Assembly: GCF_900142895.1 (NCBI RefSeq)
Contig: NZ_LT670847.1
Location: 930,001-994,000, forward strand
Length of the DNA: 64,000 bases
Source of the DNA: Vreelandella subglaciescola
Lineage (GTDB): Bacteria; Pseudomonadota; Gammaproteobacteria; Pseudomonadales; Halomonadaceae
Direction: 5' to 3'
A program made the position numbers and the translations under genes. Positions 9,909 through 18,842 of this stretch are shown here, piece by piece (within the stretch, counting starts at the first letter, position 1; each line of letters starts with the position of its first letter). The notes beneath the pieces were generated by a model, which saw only the letters and a program-made list of their open reading frames with translations, did not search any database and had not been told where the DNA came from.

Positions 9909-10444
9909 TGATGGAAGCAGATATACCCGACGACACCGCTCATCCCCCGACGGATACGGCCGCTTGGTACGTGGTTCAGTGTAAAGCCGGCGAGTCGTTT
10001 CGCGCGGCGGAGCACCTCGACTACCAGGGCTACCAGGTTTTTCATCCCGTGCTGAACGTCCAGCGCCGCCGGCGTGGCCGGTTAACCAGTGTGTGCGAGC
10101 CGCTGTTTCCGTTTTACCTGTTTATCTGTCTGGATCAAGTCAACAGCAACTGGCGCCCCATCCGCTCCACCCGCGGCGTGCTGCGCATTATCTGCTTTGG
10201 CAACACGCCAGCACCGGTGCCCGATGCGCTCATTGAGCAGCTACGCCATCAGCCCCACGAAGCCGAGGGCGCCCATACCCATTTTTCCGCGGGCGACAAG
10301 GTCACCGTCGCCGACGGTCCTTTCAAGGGCCTCGACGGCGTTTTTCAACGCGCCAAGGGCGAGGAACGGGCCATTATTCTGCTCAACATGCTGCAGCAGC
10401 CACGGGCAGTCGAAATGTCCCGGCATGACCTATCTCCTGACTAG
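9908..10444 (+). CDS. rfaH: RfaH-type transcription antiterminator (NusG family)
   Basis: The 178-residue protein begins at an ATG that overlaps the oxoamine synthase stop (TAATG); an ATG 3 bp later is equally possible. The NusG N-terminal domain starts at WYVVQCKAGES and contains the LFPFYLFI stretch that contacts RNA polymerase. The C-terminal KOW motif reads GDKVTVADGPFKGLDGVF. It is slightly longer than E. coli RfaH (162 residues) because of a short leader. RfaH paralogues load onto elongating polymerase paused at ops elements and suppress Rho termination in long envelope operons. An exact ops sequence lies before the capsule operon at 45113-45123, so that operon is the obvious target. 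RfaH and NusG are distinguished here by context and the ops site. Confidence 0.87.
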   Translation: MMEADIPDDTAHPPTDTAAWYVVQCKAGESFRAAEHLDYQGYQVFHPVLNVQRRRRGRLTSVCEPLFPFYLFICLDQVNSNWRPIRSTRGVLRIICFGNTPAPVPDALIEQLRHQPHEAEGAHTHFSAGDKVTVADGPFKGLDGVFQRAKGEERAIILLNMLQQPRAVEMSRHDLSPD

Positions 10445-10628
10445 CGCCGCCACTTCCGAAGCCTGTCGGGTGTCTAGAATACTGGGGTCGATTCAGTCCT
10501 TTGCGCATCTGGCTGTCTATTCTGTTTTTTCTGTCTTTCTTGTTGGGCGGTGACCCGGTGGAATATAGCCTAAAATTCTTGACAAGCGGAAATGTGGTAG
10601 AATGCGGTCATTAATGACAGGAGCGCGC

Positions 10629-11603
10629 ATGGCCAGCAATCACCACGATATTGCCTACAAGGAGCTGTTCAGCCACCCGGAGTTTGTGCAGCAGCTCATC
10701 GAGGGCTTTGCGCCGGACGATATCGCTGCGCTCATGGATTTCTCGACGCTCAAGCAGCACAACGGCAACTACGTCACTCCGCTGTCTAAAGAAAAAATCG
10801 AGGACGTAGTGTGGTCGGTGGACGCCACTTGGTACGGCGTTACCCAGCGGATTTATGTGTATATTCTGCTGGAGTTTCAGTCACGCGTGGATCAGCGCAT
10901 GCCGCTGAGAATGATGCACTACGTCGCCGGCTTCCATGACCACCTGATAAAAAACGGGGTCACCAAGCCCAATGAAGGCTTACCGCCGGTATTCCCCGTG
11001 GTGCTGTACAACGGCGCCAAGCGCTGGTCAGCGGAGCAAGACATTTACGACATGATAAAGCCGCAGCCGCCGGGCTTTTTGGGACCCTATCAACCGCACC
11101 TGCGCTACTATTTGATTGATGAAGGGCGGTACAGCGACGAGGAGTTAGCGATACGCAACACTCCGCTGAGCGGCGTGTTTGGCATCGAGAACGCCAATAA
11201 GGGTCGCGAAGACTTGCAGGTGGCGGTTGATCGGATCGTGGCGATTATCACAGCAGATCCAAATAAGGAGCGTATCGACCGTATCGTGACGCGCTGGCTC
11301 AAGCGCCATTTGGAACGATTAGGGGCGAAGGTCGATCTGAGCGAGCTGAATAGCTTGATGGAGGATAGGAATATGTTGGCTGACAATCTGGAAGTTTGGG
11401 CGAAGCGCGAGCGACGGGAAGGCGAGGCCAAAGGCGAGATCAAAGGCGAGGCTAAGCTGCTAAAGAGACTGATTATTTCCAAATATGGGCAGTGTCCTGA
11501 ATGGGCTCAAGACAAGCTCAATGCTGCTGATTCTGAGCGTCTTGGCGCTTGGGCTGAACACATATTTGATGCTGAAACATTAGAAAAGCTGTTGTCGGAG
11601 TGA
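10629..11603 (+). CDS. Rpn-family PD-(D/E)XK nuclease (transposase_31)
   Basis: This 324-residue protein opens with MASNHHDIAYKELFSHPEFV, the hallmark start of the Rpn/YhgA family. Rpn proteins are PD-(D/E)XK DNA endonucleases that promote recA-independent recombination in E. coli. The catalytic core includes YILLEFQSRVDQ. The C-terminal part is charged, with the repeat-like GEAKGEIKGEAK near residue 275 that is common in this family. The start at 10629 is preferred over 10602 because AGGAG lies 5 nt upstream. The gene stands alone between the PKS operon and cysQ. Its TGA stop lies inside a 19-bp sequence shared with an IS200/IS605 end at 56571, so the gene's 3' end may mark an old insertion. 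Confidence 0.85.
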   Translation: MASNHHDIAYKELFSHPEFVQQLIEGFAPDDIAALMDFSTLKQHNGNYVTPLSKEKIEDVVWSVDATWYGVTQRIYVYILLEFQSRVDQRMPLRMMHYVAGFHDHLIKNGVTKPNEGLPPVFPVVLYNGAKRWSAEQDIYDMIKPQPPGFLGPYQPHLRYYLIDEGRYSDEELAIRNTPLSGVFGIENANKGREDLQVAVDRIVAIITADPNKERIDRIVTRWLKRHLERLGAKVDLSELNSLMEDRNMLADNLEVWAKRERREGEAKGEIKGEAKLLKRLIISKYGQCPEWAQDKLNAADSERLGAWAEHIFDAETLEKLLSE

Positions 11604-11618
11604 CTGCTCCCCGCCCTA
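11600..11618. repeat. Solitary IS200/IS605-like terminal sequence
   Basis: The 19 bases gtgactgctccccgcccta are identical to 56571-56589, which lie about 75 bp beyond the 3' end of a tnpB remnant, as expected for the right end of an IS200/IS605 element. Here the sequence continues into a short hairpin (cgccc-tatc-gggcg). No transposase is adjacent, so this is a solo end or scar. The same hairpin could act as a weak terminator for the Rpn gene, although no T-tract follows. Confidence 0.5.
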
Positions 11619-11664
11619 TCGGGCGAGGGTTTACGCGGAGTTTGCTAACGGCGTCATCGCCGGA

Positions 11665-12438
11665 TTAACGCCCCCAGACCACAAAGTGCGGGTTGAGCGT
11701 GTGTTCGGGCGTGGCATAGTTAAGCGGCGTGCCGTCGAGCTGAGCGACGCTTCCACCGGCCTGCTCGACGACCGCCTGGGCGGCGCCGGTGTCCCACAGG
11801 CAGGTGGGCCCCAGCCGCGGGTACACATCAGCCTTGCCTTCTGCCACCAGGCATAACTTGAGCGAGCTGCCCATTGGGTGCATTTCATGCTGGCCCAACT
11901 TTCCCAGCCAGGCTTCGAGCGCCTGGCTTGGGTGCGAACGACTGCCCACTACGCGCCAGGCCGTGCCCGGTGCCGGTTTCTTAGCGGCATGGATGCTGTG
12001 CCGCGTGCCGTCAAGCTCCACCTTGTGCGCGCCCAGGCCCTGCGCCGCCACGTAGGCGGTATGCAGCGCCGGCGCCACGACCACGCCCAGCACCGCGCGC
12101 CCCTGAGAAATCAGCGCGATATTGACGGTAAACTCACCGTTGCGCTTGATAAATTCCTTGGTGCCATCCAACGGATCAACCAGCCAGTAGCGCTTGTGCG
12201 CGTCCGGCCCGGTAAAGCTTTCGGCGTCTTCTTCGGAGAGCACCGGAATGCCCTCCGGAAGCTTGGCAAGCTCTGCCAGGATAATCTCGTTGGCTGCCTT
12301 GTCGGCTTCGGTCAGCGGGCTCTTGTCGTCTTTTTCTTCAACGCTGAAGTCGCGCGCGTATATGTCCATAATCGCGTCGCCGGCGCGGCGGGCGATCTGC
12401 TCTACCGCGTTAAGCAACGCCTGATTTACCAGTGTCAT
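11665..12438 (-). CDS. cysQ: 3'(2'),5'-bisphosphate nucleotidase
   Basis: This 257-residue member of the inositol monophosphatase superfamily hydrolyses PAP (3'-phosphoadenosine 5'-phosphate) to AMP and may also act on PAPS. The metal-binding motifs are SEEDAESF and WLVDPLDGTKEF, with WDTGAAQAVVEQAGG near the C terminus. The start at 12438 is chosen over an ATG 6 bp earlier because AGGAAG sits at the right distance from it. Its place beside cysNC/cysD fits clearing PAP produced by PAPS reductase. PAP is also released by sulfotransferases, two of which are encoded in the capsule locus of this window. Confidence 0.92.
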   Translation of the reverse strand: MTLVNQALLNAVEQIARRAGDAIMDIYARDFSVEEKDDKSPLTEADKAANEIILAELAKLPEGIPVLSEEDAESFTGPDAHKRYWLVDPLDGTKEFIKRNGEFTVNIALISQGRAVLGVVVAPALHTAYVAAQGLGAHKVELDGTRHSIHAAKKPAPGTAWRVVGSRSHPSQALEAWLGKLGQHEMHPMGSSLKLCLVAEGKADVYPRLGPTCLWDTGAAQAVVEQAGGSVAQLDGTPLNYATPEHTLNPHFVVWGR

Positions 12439-12465
12439 GAGCATCTTCCTGCAATAAAATAAAAC

Positions 12466-12493
12466 AAGCCGCCGGAATCAGGCCCGGCGGCTT
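12466..12493 (-). terminator. Rho-independent terminator of cysD-cysNC
   Basis: There is a perfect 10-bp stem (AAGCCGCCGG / CCGGCGGCTT) with an 8-nt loop. Read on the minus strand it is followed by a T-rich tract (gttttattttatt). It lies about 50 bp after the cysNC stop and before cysQ. Confidence 0.85.
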
Positions 12494-12544
12494 GGGTGCC
12501 TAAATGGCTGCCATCGCGCAATCAGCCCGTGGCCAACCGGCCGC

Positions 12545-14449
12545 TTAGCTAATCAAGCCGCGCTCGCGCAGGGCAGCCATCACCACATCAGCCGCTTCCT
12601 CGGTGCTCATTTTGGCCGTTTGCAAGTGAATTTCCGGCCCCTCGGGCGTTTCATAGTCGGAGTCGATGCCGGTGAAGTTTTTCAATTCACCGCGGCGCGC
12701 TTTCTTGTAAAGCCCTTTGGGGTCACGGGCTTCCACCACGTCGAGCGGCGCATCGACGTGTATCTCGATAAATTCACCGTCGTCCAGCAGGTCCCGCGCC
12801 AGCTGACGCTCGCTGCGGAACGGTGAAATAAACGCCGAGAGCACAATCAGCCCGGCATCCACCATCAGCCTGGCGACTTCCGATACGCGGCGAATGTTTT
12901 CCACCCGGTCGGCATCGGTAAAGCCCAGGTCGCGATTCAACCCGTGGCGCACGTTATCGCCGTCCAGCAAATAGGTGTGCTGGCCCTGGGCGTAAAGCCG
13001 CTTCTCGACGAGGTTGGCAATACTCGACTTGCCCGCCCCCGAGAGTCCGGTAAACCACAGCACCGCCGGCTTCTGGTGCTTGGCACTGGCGCGCACCTGC
13101 TTGTCGATATCCACGTGTTGCATGTGGATGTTTTGGCTACGGCGCAGGGCAAAGTGCAGCATGCCGGCGCCCACGGTGTTGTAGGTCATCCGGTCGATGA
13201 GGATAAAGCCGCCGGTATCCTGGCTCTGGTCGAAAGCATCAAACGCCACGGCTTTATTCACGCTCAGCGTGCACACGCCAATACCGTTAAGCTCAAGCTG
13301 CTTGCTCGCCGTGTGCTCCAGCGTATTGACGTTAATCTGATACTTGATGTCGGTCACGGTCGCGGAAACCAGCTGCGTGCCCAGCTTCATCAGGTACGGT
13401 CGGCCCGGCAGCAGCGGCTCGTCGTGCATCCACACAATCGTGGTTTCGAACTGATCGGCGGTTTGTGCCGGCTGCTCAATGCCCGAAATCACGTCCCCGC
13501 GGGAAATATCAATCTCGTCTTCCAGCAGCAGCGTCACTGACTGCCCCGCCACCGCTTCGTCAAGGTCACCATCGAAGGTATAAATCCGCGACACCCGGCT
13601 GCTGGTGCCCGAAGGCTGCACGCGAATTTCATCGCCTGGTTTGACCACGCCGCTGGTGATCATGCCGCTAAAGCCGCGGAAATCCAGATTCGGGCGGTTG
13701 ACCCACTGCACCGGCATGCGCAGCGGCGCGCGCTGCAGCGCCTCGTCGTCCACTTCGACCGTTTCCAGGTAGCCCATCAGCGTGGTGCCGTGGTACCAGG
13801 GCGTATTGGCGCTGTGCGCGGTAATATTGTCGCCCTTGAGCGCCGACAGCGGAATAAAGGTGATGCTCTCAAGCCCCAGCTGTTCGGCAAAGGCGCGGTA
13901 CTCGTCGGCGATGGCGTTGAAGCGCTCCTCGGAGTAGTCCACCAGATCCATCTTGTTGACCGCAACCACCACGTGGCGCATGCCCATCAGCGCCATTAAA
14001 AAGCTGTGGCGCCGCGTCTGGGTCTGGATGCCATAGCGCGCATCGACCATCAGAATGGCCGCGTCGGCGTTCGAGGCACCGGTCACCATATTGCGGGTGT
14101 ACTGCTCGTGCCCCGGGGTATCGGCGACGATGAACTTGCGCTTATCGGTGGAGAAAAACCGGTAGGCGACGTCGATGGTAATGCCCTGCTCGCGCTCGGC
14201 GGCCAGGCCGTCGACCAGCAGTGCCAGATCGAGCTCGTCGCCCTGGGTACCGAATTTTTTCGACTCGGCTTCGATCGAGGCCAGCTGGTCTTCAAACAAC
14301 AGCTTTGACTCGAACAGCAACCGCCCGATCAGGGTGCTTTTGCCGTCATCCACGCTGCCACAGGTGATAAAACGCAGCAGCCCCTTGTGCTCGTGGGATT
14401 GCAAATACTGGTCAATATCATCGGCAATTAAATCGGAGGCGTGTGCCAT
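12545..14449 (-). CDS. cysNC: Bifunctional sulfate adenylyltransferase subunit 1 / APS kinase
   Basis: The 634-residue fusion has an N-terminal EF-Tu-like GTPase (P-loop GSVDDGKST at 31-39, [15 protein letters not shown]) that powers ATP sulfurylase. Its C-terminal APS kinase has a P-loop GLSGAGKSS near residue 470, a [15 protein letters not shown] segment and [10 protein letters not shown]. With CysD it turns sulfate into APS and then PAPS in the cytoplasm. The start overlaps the cysD stop (TAATG), indicating coupling. PAPS made here serves both sulfate reduction and, by inference, the sulfotransferases of the capsule operon. All key motifs are present. Confidence 0.96.
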   Translation of the reverse strand: MAHASDLIADDIDQYLQSHEHKGLLRFITCGSVDDGKSTLIGRLLFESKLLFEDQLASIEAESKKFGTQGDELDLALLVDGLAAEREQGITIDVAYRFFSTDKRKFIVADTPGHEQYTRNMVTGASNADAAILMVDARYGIQTQTRRHSFLMALMGMRHVVVAVNKMDLVDYSEERFNAIADEYRAFAEQLGLESITFIPLSALKGDNITAHSANTPWYHGTTLMGYLETVEVDDEALQRAPLRMPVQWVNRPNLDFRGFSGMITSGVVKPGDEIRVQPSGTSSRVSRIYTFDGDLDEAVAGQSVTLLLEDEIDISRGDVISGIEQPAQTADQFETTIVWMHDEPLLPGRPYLMKLGTQLVSATVTDIKYQINVNTLEHTASKQLELNGIGVCTLSVNKAVAFDAFDQSQDTGGFILIDRMTYNTVGAGMLHFALRRSQNIHMQHVDIDKQVRASAKHQKPAVLWFTGLSGAGKSSIANLVEKRLYAQGQHTYLLDGDNVRHGLNRDLGFTDADRVENIRRVSEVARLMVDAGLIVLSAFISPFRSERQLARDLLDDGEFIEIHVDAPLDVVEARDPKGLYKKARRGELKNFTGIDSDYETPEGPEIHLQTAKMSTEEAADVVMAALRERGLIS

Positions 14450-15348
14450 TAGAAGTAGCCCTCTTGCTTTTTCTTCTCCATGGAGGCGGCGCTGTCGTTA
14501 TCGATCACACGACCCTGGCGCTCCGAGGTATGGGTCAGCAACATTTCCTGAATGATGGCCGGCAGCGTATCGGCTTCGGACTCGACGGCGCCGGTCAGCG
14601 GGTAGCAGCCCAGGGTGCGAAAGCGCACCTTGCGCATCATCGGCACTTCACCGGGTTCCAGCGGCAGGCGTTCGTCGTCAACCATGATCAGCGCACCGTC
14701 GCGCTCGACCACCGGACGTTCGGCGGAGTAATACAGCGGCACAATGGGAATGCCCTGCAGCTGGATGTACTGCCAGATATCCAGCTCCGTCCAGTTGGAC
14801 AGCGGGAACACGCGGATCGACTCGCCCTGATGCCGGCGCGTGTTATACAGCTTCCACAGTTCGGGGCGCTGGTTTTTCGGGTCCCAACGGTGCTGCGCGG
14901 TGCGGAATGAAAACACCCGCTCCTTGGCGCGCGACTTTTCTTCATCACGCCGGGCGCCGCCAAACGCCGCGTCAAATCCGTATTTATCCAGCGCCTGCTT
15001 CAGGCCTTCGGTCTTCATCACATCGGTATGAATCGCCGAGCCGTGGGTAAACGGATTGATATCCTTTTCAATGCCTTCCGGATTGGTGTGTACCAGCAGC
15101 TCCATGCCGCTTTCCTTGGCCATTATGTCGCGAAACTCGTACATCGCGCGAAACTTGAAGCGGGTATCCACGTGCAATAACGGAAACGGCGGCGGCGCCG
15201 GCGCAAACGCCTTGCGCGCCAGGTGCAGCATCACCGCGCTGTCCTTGCCAACGGAATAGAGCATCACCGGATTTTCCGTCTCGGCGACCACCTCCCGCAT
15301 GATCTGGATGCTCTCCGCTTCCAGCCGTTGTAAATGGGTCAGAGTCAT
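14449..15348 (-). CDS. cysD: Sulfate adenylyltransferase subunit 2
   Basis: This 299-residue ATP pyrophosphatase-family protein has the PP-loop SVGKDS at residues 32-37 and the conserved [22 protein letters not shown] segment. It is the catalytic subunit of ATP sulfurylase and forms APS from ATP and sulfate together with the GTPase CysN. Its length matches E. coli CysD (302). It is first in the cysD-cysNC operon and lies 56 bp downstream of a same-strand HTH gene. Confidence 0.97.
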   Translation of the reverse strand: MTLTHLQRLEAESIQIMREVVAETENPVMLYSVGKDSAVMLHLARKAFAPAPPPFPLLHVDTRFKFRAMYEFRDIMAKESGMELLVHTNPEGIEKDINPFTHGSAIHTDVMKTEGLKQALDKYGFDAAFGGARRDEEKSRAKERVFSFRTAQHRWDPKNQRPELWKLYNTRRHQGESIRVFPLSNWTELDIWQYIQLQGIPIVPLYYSAERPVVERDGALIMVDDERLPLEPGEVPMMRKVRFRTLGCYPLTGAVESEADTLPAIIQEMLLTHTSERQGRVIDNDSAASMEKKKQEGYF

Positions 15349-15404
15349 TGGTCTACTCGTTTTGTGTGTCAGTCATTTACTGTTGATAAAACACCGAATC
15401 GCCG

Positions 15405-16172
15405 TCAAACCGTGGCAAGGTTCGGCGGTACAGACAAAAGCCAGAACGCGGGCTGCCGGGCAAGCCACGCCTGAATCTCAGGGCTTGCCGCCATATCAGC
15501 GCCGTGAAAAACAAATCCTGCCGGGGCGCGTCCGGCCAACGCCTCAAAAGCCGCAATATAATCACTGGCAAGCGGAGGACGCGTAAAACAACGCATCCAT
15601 AGCCGCCCCCGCGGGCCATGGAAGTACAGCTGATACACCTTCCGTTGCGAGGAAAAAACGCACCGCACGCCACCCTGCCAGCGCTGCGAAGCGCGCGGCA
15701 GTCGGCGCCATACAGGCTGGATGATCTGACGGTACCAACGCCCGCGCGGCGAGCGCTCCCCGGCCCATTCCTCGAGCGGCCAGGGCTGCGTTTTCAGCCC
15801 CTGTTCTTGCCACCAGTGCTCAACGCCACGCTGCGTCAGTGCAACGTCTTGCCCGTCACTGGCCTTTTCGGCAAGCACCGCGCTGGTCCAGCCCGGCGCG
15901 CCCTCAGTTGGTAGCTGATGAACCAGGTGCCACAGCGCCTGCTGTACCGGCAACGTCACGCTTGTTGCCTGCCCTTTATGGCGCCCCCGTTCGCGCACCG
16001 GCACCGCTGCCCAGCCGCCCTCGCGAAATGCCTTCCACGCAGCAGAAACGGTGGGCGCGGACAGCCCGGTTTTGCGGGCTGTCTCAGCGACGGTCACACC
16101 ATCCAAACGCAGCCTGACGGCGTGAAAACGGCGCTCACTGATAGCTTCAGGCGAAAAATGTTTACTGCTCAA
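15405..16172 (-). CDS. HTH protein derived from an IS630-type transposase
   Basis: The 255-residue protein starts with a winged/helix-turn-helix region (GVTVAETARKTGLSAPTVSAAWKAFREGG) followed by a second helical region typical of the DNA-binding half of IS630/Tc1-mariner transposases. The C-terminal half keeps the outline of the DDE fold (VYQLYFHGPRG, then FVFHGADMAASPEIQAWLARQPAFWLLSVPP). The residues at the expected acidic positions do not form a clear DDE triad. It lacks obvious flanking terminal repeats. It is transcribed toward cysD, so it is either a decayed transposase or a domesticated DNA-binding protein that could regulate the cys genes. The regulatory role is speculative. Confidence 0.55.
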   Translation of the reverse strand: MSSKHFSPEAISERRFHAVRLRLDGVTVAETARKTGLSAPTVSAAWKAFREGGWAAVPVRERGRHKGQATSVTLPVQQALWHLVHQLPTEGAPGWTSAVLAEKASDGQDVALTQRGVEHWWQEQGLKTQPWPLEEWAGERSPRGRWYRQIIQPVWRRLPRASQRWQGGVRCVFSSQRKVYQLYFHGPRGRLWMRCFTRPPLASDYIAAFEALAGRAPAGFVFHGADMAASPEIQAWLARQPAFWLLSVPPNLATV

Positions 16173-16292
16173 TTATCACCCAACCATTTGTTTTTAATTG
16201 ATAAAAATAAAAACATAAGACTATCTATAGCGATTATTAGACACCATCATAAAAGCTTGCGTAAAATTCGACAAGTCAGCTGTTTAACCTCA

Positions 16293-18032
16293 ATGGATAT
16301 GTCTATGCCTGCCTGGGCTGTTTTGATTTCACTGTGCGCCTTTCTTGCCCTGCTGGTCAGCGGTCGCACCAAGCCTGCCACCGCCTTTACCGGCCTTGCC
16401 GGCCTCTATCTGCTCGCCGGGCTGGTCGATACGCCCACGCTGCTGTTGCAGTACACCAACCCCGCACTTGCCACGCTGCTGTTGCTGCTTTTGGTTTCTA
16501 TCGCGTTGGAACGCTCGCCGCTGCTCGATTGGCTTTCACATCGCTTGCTTCACGGTAGCCCACGCCTGGCCACTGCTAAACTGATGGGCACCAGCGCGGT
16601 ACTCTCGGCGTTTCTCAACAATACGGCGGTGGTCTCGGCTTTTTTGGGCGCCATATCGCGGCAACGACGCATTGCTCCCTCACGTCTGCTAATTCCGCTG
16701 TCTTATGCCTCGGTGCTTGGCGGTGTTACCACGCTGGTCGGCACATCGACCAACCTGGTGGTCAATTCGTTTTATCTGAATGCCAGCGGTCAGGAATTCG
16801 GCATGTTCCAGTTTGCCCTGGTGGGTGCACCTGTCGCGCTGATTACGCTAGCGATGCTGCTCTGGCGGGCCAATGCGCTGCCCCATCATCAAGCCGAAGG
16901 CACCCGAGACCGGCTGGCCTATTTTCTTTCCGCGGAGTTGAGCCCCGGCTCGCCTCTGGTCGGCAAAAGCATTGAAGATAACGGCCTGCGCGGGCTGGAT
17001 GGGCTTTATTTACTTGAAATTGAACGCGGTGGCCGGCTGCTTAGCCCCGTCTCGCCCGATGAACTACTGCAGGCTGGCGATACGCTGGTCTTTACCGGTG
17101 AGGTCAATAAAGTACAGGCGCTGCAGCGCTTTCCCGGGCTAACGCTCTTTGGCCTCAAGGCCGATAACGTGCTGGCCACCAACCTGGTCGAAGTGGTGAT
17201 CTCACATCAGTCAGAATTGCCGGGACAAACGCTGCAAGGGGTAGATTTTCGTAGCATGTTCAGCGCCGGCGTAGTGGGCATTCGTCGTGGAGAAAAACGC
17301 CTTGAGGGGCAACTGGGTCAAATCCCGCTGCGCGTGGGCGACTGCCTGCTCCTTGCCGTGAGCGCCGACTTTCGCCAGCACCGTAACCTGGATCGCAACT
17401 TTCACCTGCTCAGCGGCAGCTTTACCCGCCCCCAGCTAAGTCAACGGCAAAGTTTTCTAACGCTAGGCGGTTTCATGAGCGTGATTGGGCTTGCCAGCAT
17501 CGGCGTTATGCCACTTTTCCACGGGCTTGTTATCCTCATGGGAGGGCTGCTGCTGGGCAATATTGTCACCGTGGCCGAGCTGCGCCGGCGCTTTCCGTTT
17601 GAACTATGGCTGATTATCGGCTCCGCGCTGGCCATTGCTCAAGCGCTGGAAAACTCAGGCACGGCGGCACTGCTTGCACAGGGAATGCAGCACCTGTTCA
17701 GCGGCTACGGCGTATATGCCGCTTTCGTCGGCTGCTATTTTCTGACGCTACTGCTGACCGAAACCGTCACTAACAACGCTGCCGCCGCGTTGGCCTTCCC
17801 CATCGCCTGGAGCACGGCGCAGGCGTTTGGCGCCGACCCGCTGCCGTTCGTGATGGCCGTTGCCTACGGTGCCAGCGCCTGCTTTTTAATCCCGTTTGGC
17901 TACCAGACGCACCTGATGGTGTACTCACCCGGTCGCTACCGCATTACCGACTTTCTCAAAATCGGCCTACCCGTAAGCGCCACCTACTCCACCAGCGTAC
18001 TGGTGCTCACACCGCTGGTGTTTCCGTTTTGA
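16293..18032 (+). CDS. SLC13-family permease with TrkA-C domains, probable sulfate transporter
   Basis: The 579-residue membrane protein has an N-terminal block of hydrophobic segments, two TrkA-C (RCK_C) domains in the central loop (about residues 210-375), and a second membrane block with the family motif TETVTNNAAAALAFPIAW. Another conserved stretch is NNTAVVSAF and GTSTNLVVNS in the first half. DASS/SLC13 carriers with RCK_C insertions include known sulfate transporters. Its position beside cysD-cysNC supports sulfate uptake. The start at 16293 is the first ATG of a cluster that leads straight into the first membrane helix; no strong ribosome binding site is visible. It is divergent from the IS630-like gene. 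Confidence 0.8.
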   Translation: MDMSMPAWAVLISLCAFLALLVSGRTKPATAFTGLAGLYLLAGLVDTPTLLLQYTNPALATLLLLLLVSIALERSPLLDWLSHRLLHGSPRLATAKLMGTSAVLSAFLNNTAVVSAFLGAISRQRRIAPSRLLIPLSYASVLGGVTTLVGTSTNLVVNSFYLNASGQEFGMFQFALVGAPVALITLAMLLWRANALPHHQAEGTRDRLAYFLSAELSPGSPLVGKSIEDNGLRGLDGLYLLEIERGGRLLSPVSPDELLQAGDTLVFTGEVNKVQALQRFPGLTLFGLKADNVLATNLVEVVISHQSELPGQTLQGVDFRSMFSAGVVGIRRGEKRLEGQLGQIPLRVGDCLLLAVSADFRQHRNLDRNFHLLSGSFTRPQLSQRQSFLTLGGFMSVIGLASIGVMPLFHGLVILMGGLLLGNIVTVAELRRRFPFELWLIIGSALAIAQALENSGTAALLAQGMQHLFSGYGVYAAFVGCYFLTLLLTETVTNNAAAALAFPIAWSTAQAFGADPLPFVMAVAYGASACFLIPFGYQTHLMVYSPGRYRITDFLKIGLPVSATYSTSVLVLTPLVFPF

Positions 18033-18169
18033 AGGGAGCGAATCGTCAGCAGGGTATCTTTTCCGGCTATTCACAAGCGCTTAGCGCGCTCACAACTCAC
18101 CCCTGAATGTTTCCCGAGCGTGGGCCAGCTCGCCACCACTCACTATCGATGGTGCCAAAATGCGGCGTT

Positions 18170-18466
18170 TTATGCCGCTGGCTTATGCGGACGAGCCGTC
18201 AAGTCCATGCCTAACGCACGCATCACTGCAAGCAGGGTTTTCAGGGTGGGGTTACCTTGCTCACTGAATGAGCGGTATAGCTGCTCGCGGGAAAGCCCTG
18301 TGTCACGGGCAAGATCAGCCATGCCCTTGGCGCGTGCGACCACGCCCATCGCCTTGGCAATATAAGCGGAATCACCCGTTTCCAGCGCATCGGCAAGGAA
18401 TACAGCCATCGCTTCGTCACTTTCTAGCGCCGCTGCCGGGTCGTAATCATAGATTTTGTCGCTCAT
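18170..18466 (-). CDS. HTH antitoxin of a RelE-type toxin-antitoxin module
   Basis: This 98-residue protein contains a Cro/C1-type HTH (MADLARDTGLSREQLYRSFSEQGNPTLKTLLAVMRALGM) and matches the family of addiction module antidote proteins. It overlaps the toxin gene by 4 bp (ATGA) and is translated second, the order seen in HigBA-like modules. It should neutralise the toxin and repress the shared promoter. A small GCGGC/GCCGC hairpin followed by ATTTT on the minus strand lies at its 3' end and may terminate transcription. Confidence 0.85.
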   Translation of the reverse strand: MSDKIYDYDPAAALESDEAMAVFLADALETGDSAYIAKAMGVVARAKGMADLARDTGLSREQLYRSFSEQGNPTLKTLLAVMRALGMDLTARPHKPAA

Positions 18467-18762
18467 AACTCCTCCCTCTCTGCCGCCAGACGGTACGCGG
18501 TGGCGATATCGCGTTGCTGCGAGTCTTTATCACCGCCGCACAGCAGAATGATTATCTCATTGCCATGCTGCTTGAAGTAAATACGATAGCCAGGGCCGTG
18601 GTGAATACGCATCTCGCTAACGCCCTGCCCCACGGACTTAACATCCCCCAGCAACCCATTGGCAAAGCGGAAGATACGCGCGGCAATCAGTGCCTTGGCG
18701 CGCTGATCACGAAGCTTACGCTCCCACTTTCGATAGGTATCCGTCTGTTTAATAGCAAGCAT
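18463..18762 (-). CDS. RelE/ParE-superfamily toxin
   Basis: The 99-residue protein has the signature of the putative addiction module killer group: WERKLRDQRAKALIAARIFRFANGLLGD, VSEMRIHHGPGYRIYFKQ, and LLCGGDKDSQQRDI. Relatives are RelE-fold proteins, many of which cut mRNA on the ribosome. It comes first in the module and the antitoxin overlaps its stop. The pair sits between the sulfate permease and the capsule operon terminus. Confidence 0.88.
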   Translation of the reverse strand: MLAIKQTDTYRKWERKLRDQRAKALIAARIFRFANGLLGDVKSVGQGVSEMRIHHGPGYRIYFKQHGNEIIILLCGGDKDSQQRDIATAYRLAAEREEL

Positions 18763-18803
18763 GACTTAACTGTAGTTTTTAGACGACAAAAATACAAGGC
18801 AAC

Positions 18804-18824
18804 GGGCAGCGTTACGCTGCGCCC
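18804..18824 (-). terminator. Possible terminator of the capsule operon
   Basis: An inverted repeat (gggcagcg / cgctgcgccc, one bulged base, 3-nt loop) lies about 20 bp after the last gene of the long minus-strand operon. On that strand it is followed, after about 9 nt, by a T-rich run. The structure is imperfect. Confidence 0.4.
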
Positions 18825-18842
18825 TATATGTGCAGGCTTTCG

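Noticed and set aside
10579..10603. TTGACA and TAGAAT as promoter of the Rpn gene
   Set aside because: The spacing is only 13 bp, too short for a sigma-70 promoter.
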